Source: Hofstenia miamia
Lineage: Eukaryota > Xenacoelomorpha > Acoela
Direction of reading: 5' to 3'
Length of the DNA stretch: 64,000 bases
Assembly (NCBI GenBank): GCA_004352715.1
Contig: SCFE01000086.1
Location: 1,253,305-1,317,304, forward strand
Part shown: one piece after another, positions 60,194-64,000 of the stretch
How the letters are laid out: each line of letters opens with the position of its first letter
How positions within the stretch are numbered: position 1 is the first letter of the stretch
Notes under the pieces: generated by a model
What the model was told of the DNA's origin: nothing
Seen by the model: only the letters and a program-made list of their open reading frames with translations
Database searches by the model: none
Program-made: the position numbers and the translations under genes

Positions 60194-61548
60194 GTAAGAT
60201 ATTTTAATGGTTTAATTACTACCTTATGTATTATCATTTTCTATAGTACACTACGGGCAGTCACATTACATTATATTATATTAAACAAAAGTGCCATGTA
60301 TCTCCACACAAATTTAAGCATCGCAGAGGTCCATGGAAGCGCATTGATCTAATTTTATAGTCTGCACCTAATATTAAATTTCTTGGGAATCTTTAAAGAC
60401 CGAAATCCGGTGCTAAATGACTTTATGACACATCGCATTGAATTACAGTGGTTTTTTGCATGAAATTAATATGCATCCACCTCCTGTAAAAATGCGTATT
60501 AAAAACAACTCTAGTTGCATCTCAACCTACGCCGTTGTACCAAAGGCATTGGCTCTTTACAAAGAATTCATTACAGTAAAAATGCAGAAGTTACTTGGAA
60601 AATTGCTTTTTAATCAAGACCGATTGTGCTTTGTAAACAAAGAAACAATGTAACTTTCTAAATTTGTGAGATGAACTGCTACTAATAGCATATTTATATC
60701 TTCATCCTTAAGCTAACTTTTTCGAGTCGGTAACGCCACCTAACAATGAATGTTGGAACTACGGTACTTTATGTGCACTTATAGTTATCTTAATAATTAA
60801 CAACGATTTCAATGTTTTCAGATTTAAATTTTGCATAATTAAAGTTTCAGTAGAGATTTTGAATAGTGGTACGCATTTACAAGATTTTGGATGTTTGGAG
60901 TTTGAAAACTGTTTTGTTTGTCTCTTCTTTCAAATGATGTCAAGGGGTAATAGATATGAGAAAAAAGATGTGTGTTTATTTCCTTGTCCTCTTACGTAAG
61001 TTACATACTCATTTTCCCGTTTGATTTCTATCGAGGGATTTCCCCCGTTAAGGTTAATGCACTTATTAGATAACTTCATCGTTTCCTATGGGAATTCTTA
61101 TATCACATTAATCATTTGCAATTCATTAATATTTGTGAAATCATAATTTTATGGGCGGTGTTGATTAACCAAACTTTTTCTTTGACGTCACATGTCTTGC
61201 GTTTATTTTCTTTTGCGCTGTTGATTAATTTACCGTAAACCATTAATGAATAATTTCTGCTTTTAGCAGGAGTTGAATTTCCTTTTATTGCTTTTCCAGG
61301 TTATATGAGTCTTCATTGGGGAAGTATCGTCTGTCATTTGGTCAATGCTGACTTAAATCAATGCTAGTGTCTTTTATGATATTCTTTTTGCCGATTTGAA
61401 TCAGAATAACTTTAGGCATCCTTTATCCTTAATTATGAGATTAATTTATCATTCGTTTTTTCATTGAACGAAGTGAGTTTTCCACTGATTGCCTGCAAAT
61501 AGTATTTCATTTATGTTTTGTTGTTGATTAGAACTTTAAACTTAGACT

Positions 61549-61585
<37 letters not shown>

Positions 61586-63636
61586 ACAGAAAAATATTAA
61601 CTGTTTTTAGTGCAATTTTAGATCTACTATTTTTCATTTTGATAAATGACACAAGATACTTTTGTAATAGCCAAAAGAAGTATTTATTCTGTACATGAAA
61701 ACTTGATTAAAACCAGATCTGTAAAAAGTAGTTGAAAAGACATCGTATAAATATTGTTAAATTACTTTTCAACATTTGTTTATGCTAATAAGGGTGTTTG
61801 ACGAGGAAAATAATTTTCAATATACTTTTAGGAAAGTATTATTATTATTATTTTCATTTGAAATGTCTAAAGGTGTTCTTAGTAAGTTTTTAAATTAGTG
61901 ATTTGATCCTGAAAACTTGTAAATCATGGAAGTGTTCACAATAATTACGTAGGATGTTTAAATAAGAAGTTTTTTAAGCAATTCATTGTTCATATTATAT
62001 GTATTTTATCTCAGATAGTAGGGTTCTGCTGGAGAAAATACTTCCATGGAATTTACTTGTACTAAATATTTTACCTTGTTTGTAGAATTCTAGAGCACTG
62101 ATTTCAAAAAAATTAATAATTTTTCTCAAATTTGTGGAAAGTTGAGGTTATGCCATGAAACCCCGTAACAAGAAATGTTTGGGACTGATAATAGGACCAA
62201 ATTGGATGAAAGTGGAATCATTAAAATTCTGGTCGCGCAGATCGTTAAATGTTTACGATATTAGCTCATTTCCTTCAAAAGATCACTCGTGAAATTGGGT
62301 AAATAGTTTAGGACAATAGCAATGCTCTTCCTCTAAAAAATCAGTATTTACAAGTAGCATGAAATCCTCAATTAATAATATCAAAGGTTAAATGTTTAAT
62401 TTTACAAATATCAAATAGGAGTCCTATGAAATCTTGAAAAATGTGTGATCACTTTTAAGTTTTGTGCTCCTTAACTTCCTCTTTCCAAATGACTTGGTTT
62501 CAAAAATGTCATTGCAGATTTTGTTTGACTGATAAAATCGAAATCATCTGTAGTGGGAATGCTAGAGGTACGTAGGTGTTATCCAATTAATTATCCAAGT
62601 AATACCTATATCGATTTTGTAATCGAGCTTTAATTGAATACGCGTGAATTTAATAGTAATAATATAATAGACATTCTCACACAATCGTTAATATTTGCAT
62701 GCGGTTCAAAACTTGCACCGTGAAAACGGTTTTCTGCAGAGTTTTTGTAGAAGTTGAAACTGACTGCCGTGAGGACCATTTAACACTGGATGCGAATATT
62801 TCATCCTACTAGCGAGCAGTGTGTTTAAATTAAACATTATTTAATATAAAAGGATTTGATCCATCTAATTTATATAATTAAATATTTTGGTTTGCGATAC
62901 ACGATGGACCTTTTTGGTCATTACCGTTGTATTTTTTTCATTCAGTTATACCATCATAAATCATTTCTCGTATTTTGTTGGTGATGATATCTTCCAAAAG
63001 ATTTTATTTTGATATTGCATCATTTCACCTGCATTGGGTTTGTTTTTGCTATTGTTGTATAACCATTGTGACACCAACCACTTTTTTTAGTTATTGCATC
63101 GCCAATCTACTGCAGAAATGATGTGATAATTATATGTGGGTATACATTTTTCATATTTGTGACATCATAATTAACACATGTCATCTTTCAAATTTATGAA
63201 TGGGTTGGAATAAATAACGTAGTAGAAACGGGTTTGGTATTCTAAGGGTTAATGATGAGTATAAAATATGTTTTGAAGTGTAAATTTAACCTCTATTATT
63301 ACAACTGAAATTCAAAGGCTTTTTGAAATAGTTCAGTGTCTTAATGTTTAGGAAATGTAGAAGATAGGATTCCCGAATTGTTTTAAGTGATCGTTTCCTG
63401 TAAGAAAAGGATCACGTGACAGCATAAATGGATGATACTTTAGGCGCATTAGTTGCTCTTTTCCGCTTTCTATTTCTAAATTATGTTTGAAGTTGTGTAA
63501 ATGCGACAGTTTCCATATATCTTTACATTTTAAAATTTATAGGATTCAGAAAGACACGTTGTCAATAAGTGAATGTCTATATTTTTAATAAAATAATTGC
63601 AAAAATCGTTAATTTATCAACATAATAATTATAATT
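60194..63636 (+). other. NOM1 intron 7 (5' part)
   Basis: No further NOM1 exon found in 3.4 kb, so the MIF4G exons lie beyond the window. It contains a TA microsatellite and otherwise nothing recognised. Confidence 0.6.
61551..61583. repeat. TA microsatellite
   Basis: About 16 TA units. Confidence 0.95.

Positions 63637-63697
<61 letters not shown>
63637..63697. repeat. ATA/ATT trinucleotide microsatellite at a LINE 3' end
   Basis: A short ATA-type run turns into a longer TTA run ending at about 63697, directly abutting the 3' end of the minus-strand LINE. It is probably an expanded retrotransposon tail. Confidence 0.9.
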
Positions 63698-63699
<2 letters not shown>

Positions 63700-64000
63700 C
63701 CTTGCTTCTCACAGCTTCATGCTGGTATCCCTCTCAGCTCGAGGAACTCACCAGTTCCCAGGGAGTCTGAGAGCTTTCCTCAGGACTCTAGCTGTTCCTA
63801 ACAATGCTGCCTTCTGTGCTACTGCTCCTCCCCACTTTGGTACTCCCAACTCCTCCAAGTATCTCTTATGCTTCTTACTTACTGCTCCTAGTGCTCCTAC
63901 AACTACCGGGACTACTTCAACTTTCTTTAACTTCCACAGCCTTTCTATTTCCTCTGCTAACTCTCTGTACTTGTCTATCTTCGCTTTCTCTTTGCTTTCT
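63698..64000 (-). mobile_element. Non-LTR retrotransposon C-terminus, cut by the window edge
   Basis: The minus-strand frame is open from the window edge to a TGA at 63748-63750. It contains KIDKYRELAEEIERLWKLKK, then VEVVPVVVGALGAVSKKHKR and QKAALLGTARVLRKALRL. From memory this 'VVPVVVGALG' module is the C-terminal end of a widespread animal LINE reverse transcriptase. The copy is intact and GC-rich, so it may be young. It lies antisense in NOM1 intron 7 and is a fourth LINE family in the window. Confidence 0.8.

Noticed and set aside
1-64000. CRISPR arrays, operons or prokaryotic defence systems
   Set aside because: Spliced genes, LINEs and Tigger elements show eukaryotic nuclear DNA; repeats are tandem pairs or transposons without spacer arrays. 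No tRNA or rRNA gene was recognised either.

Overview
The window is AT-rich nuclear DNA from an animal. It carries four protein genes typical of metazoans, large introns full of transposable elements, the standard genetic code, and assembly gaps (runs of N). The genes are a clathrin adaptor of the AP180/CALM type (minus strand), a MAX-1/PLEKHH-type PH-MyTH4-FERM protein (plus), a small two-EF-hand calcium-binding protein (plus), and the 5' half of a NOM1/SGD1-type nucleolar ribosome-biogenesis gene (plus). Tiny introns (36-43 bases) at the 5' end of the AP180 gene followed by long ones, and a 3' splice acceptor just before each start codon, resemble flatworms and other animals that use spliced-leader trans-splicing. 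The species cannot be named from the sequence.

Layout. 1-13.1 kb: AP180/CALM gene, ten exons found, running leftward and probably leaving the window. 13.9-26.8 kb: a poorly assembled transposon-rich block with LINE pieces, a Tigger/pogo transposase cut in two, direct duplications, three 1000-N gaps and two single-N joins. 27.0-33.7 kb: MAX-1/PLEKHH gene, a short first exon plus one 3.2 kb exon. 33.7-40.2 kb: noncoding, with one short inverted-repeat element. 40.2-40.5 kb: EF-hand gene. 40.8-47.4 kb: noncoding with a duplicated segment, a 673-base palindromic element and decayed LINE and Tc1 pieces. 47.5-60.2 kb and beyond: seven exons of NOM1, whose introns hold three Tc1/mariner remnants and an antisense LINE. 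The last 250 bases are the C-terminal end of another LINE.

The four genes act in unrelated processes (endocytosis, cytoskeleton and axon guidance, calcium binding, 18S rRNA maturation) and show no sign of joint function. I see no new defence-like or operon-like system. The observations most worth following are: (i) a LINE family whose copies share the same stops, frameshifts and an apparent deletion in the reverse transcriptase, so it was probably copied in trans; (ii) strong internal evidence that the contig at 16,684-20,554 is inverted in this scaffold and that the two halves of one LINE-in-Tigger insertion belong together; (iii) the cluster of 36-43-base introns; and (iv) splice acceptors abutting all four start codons.
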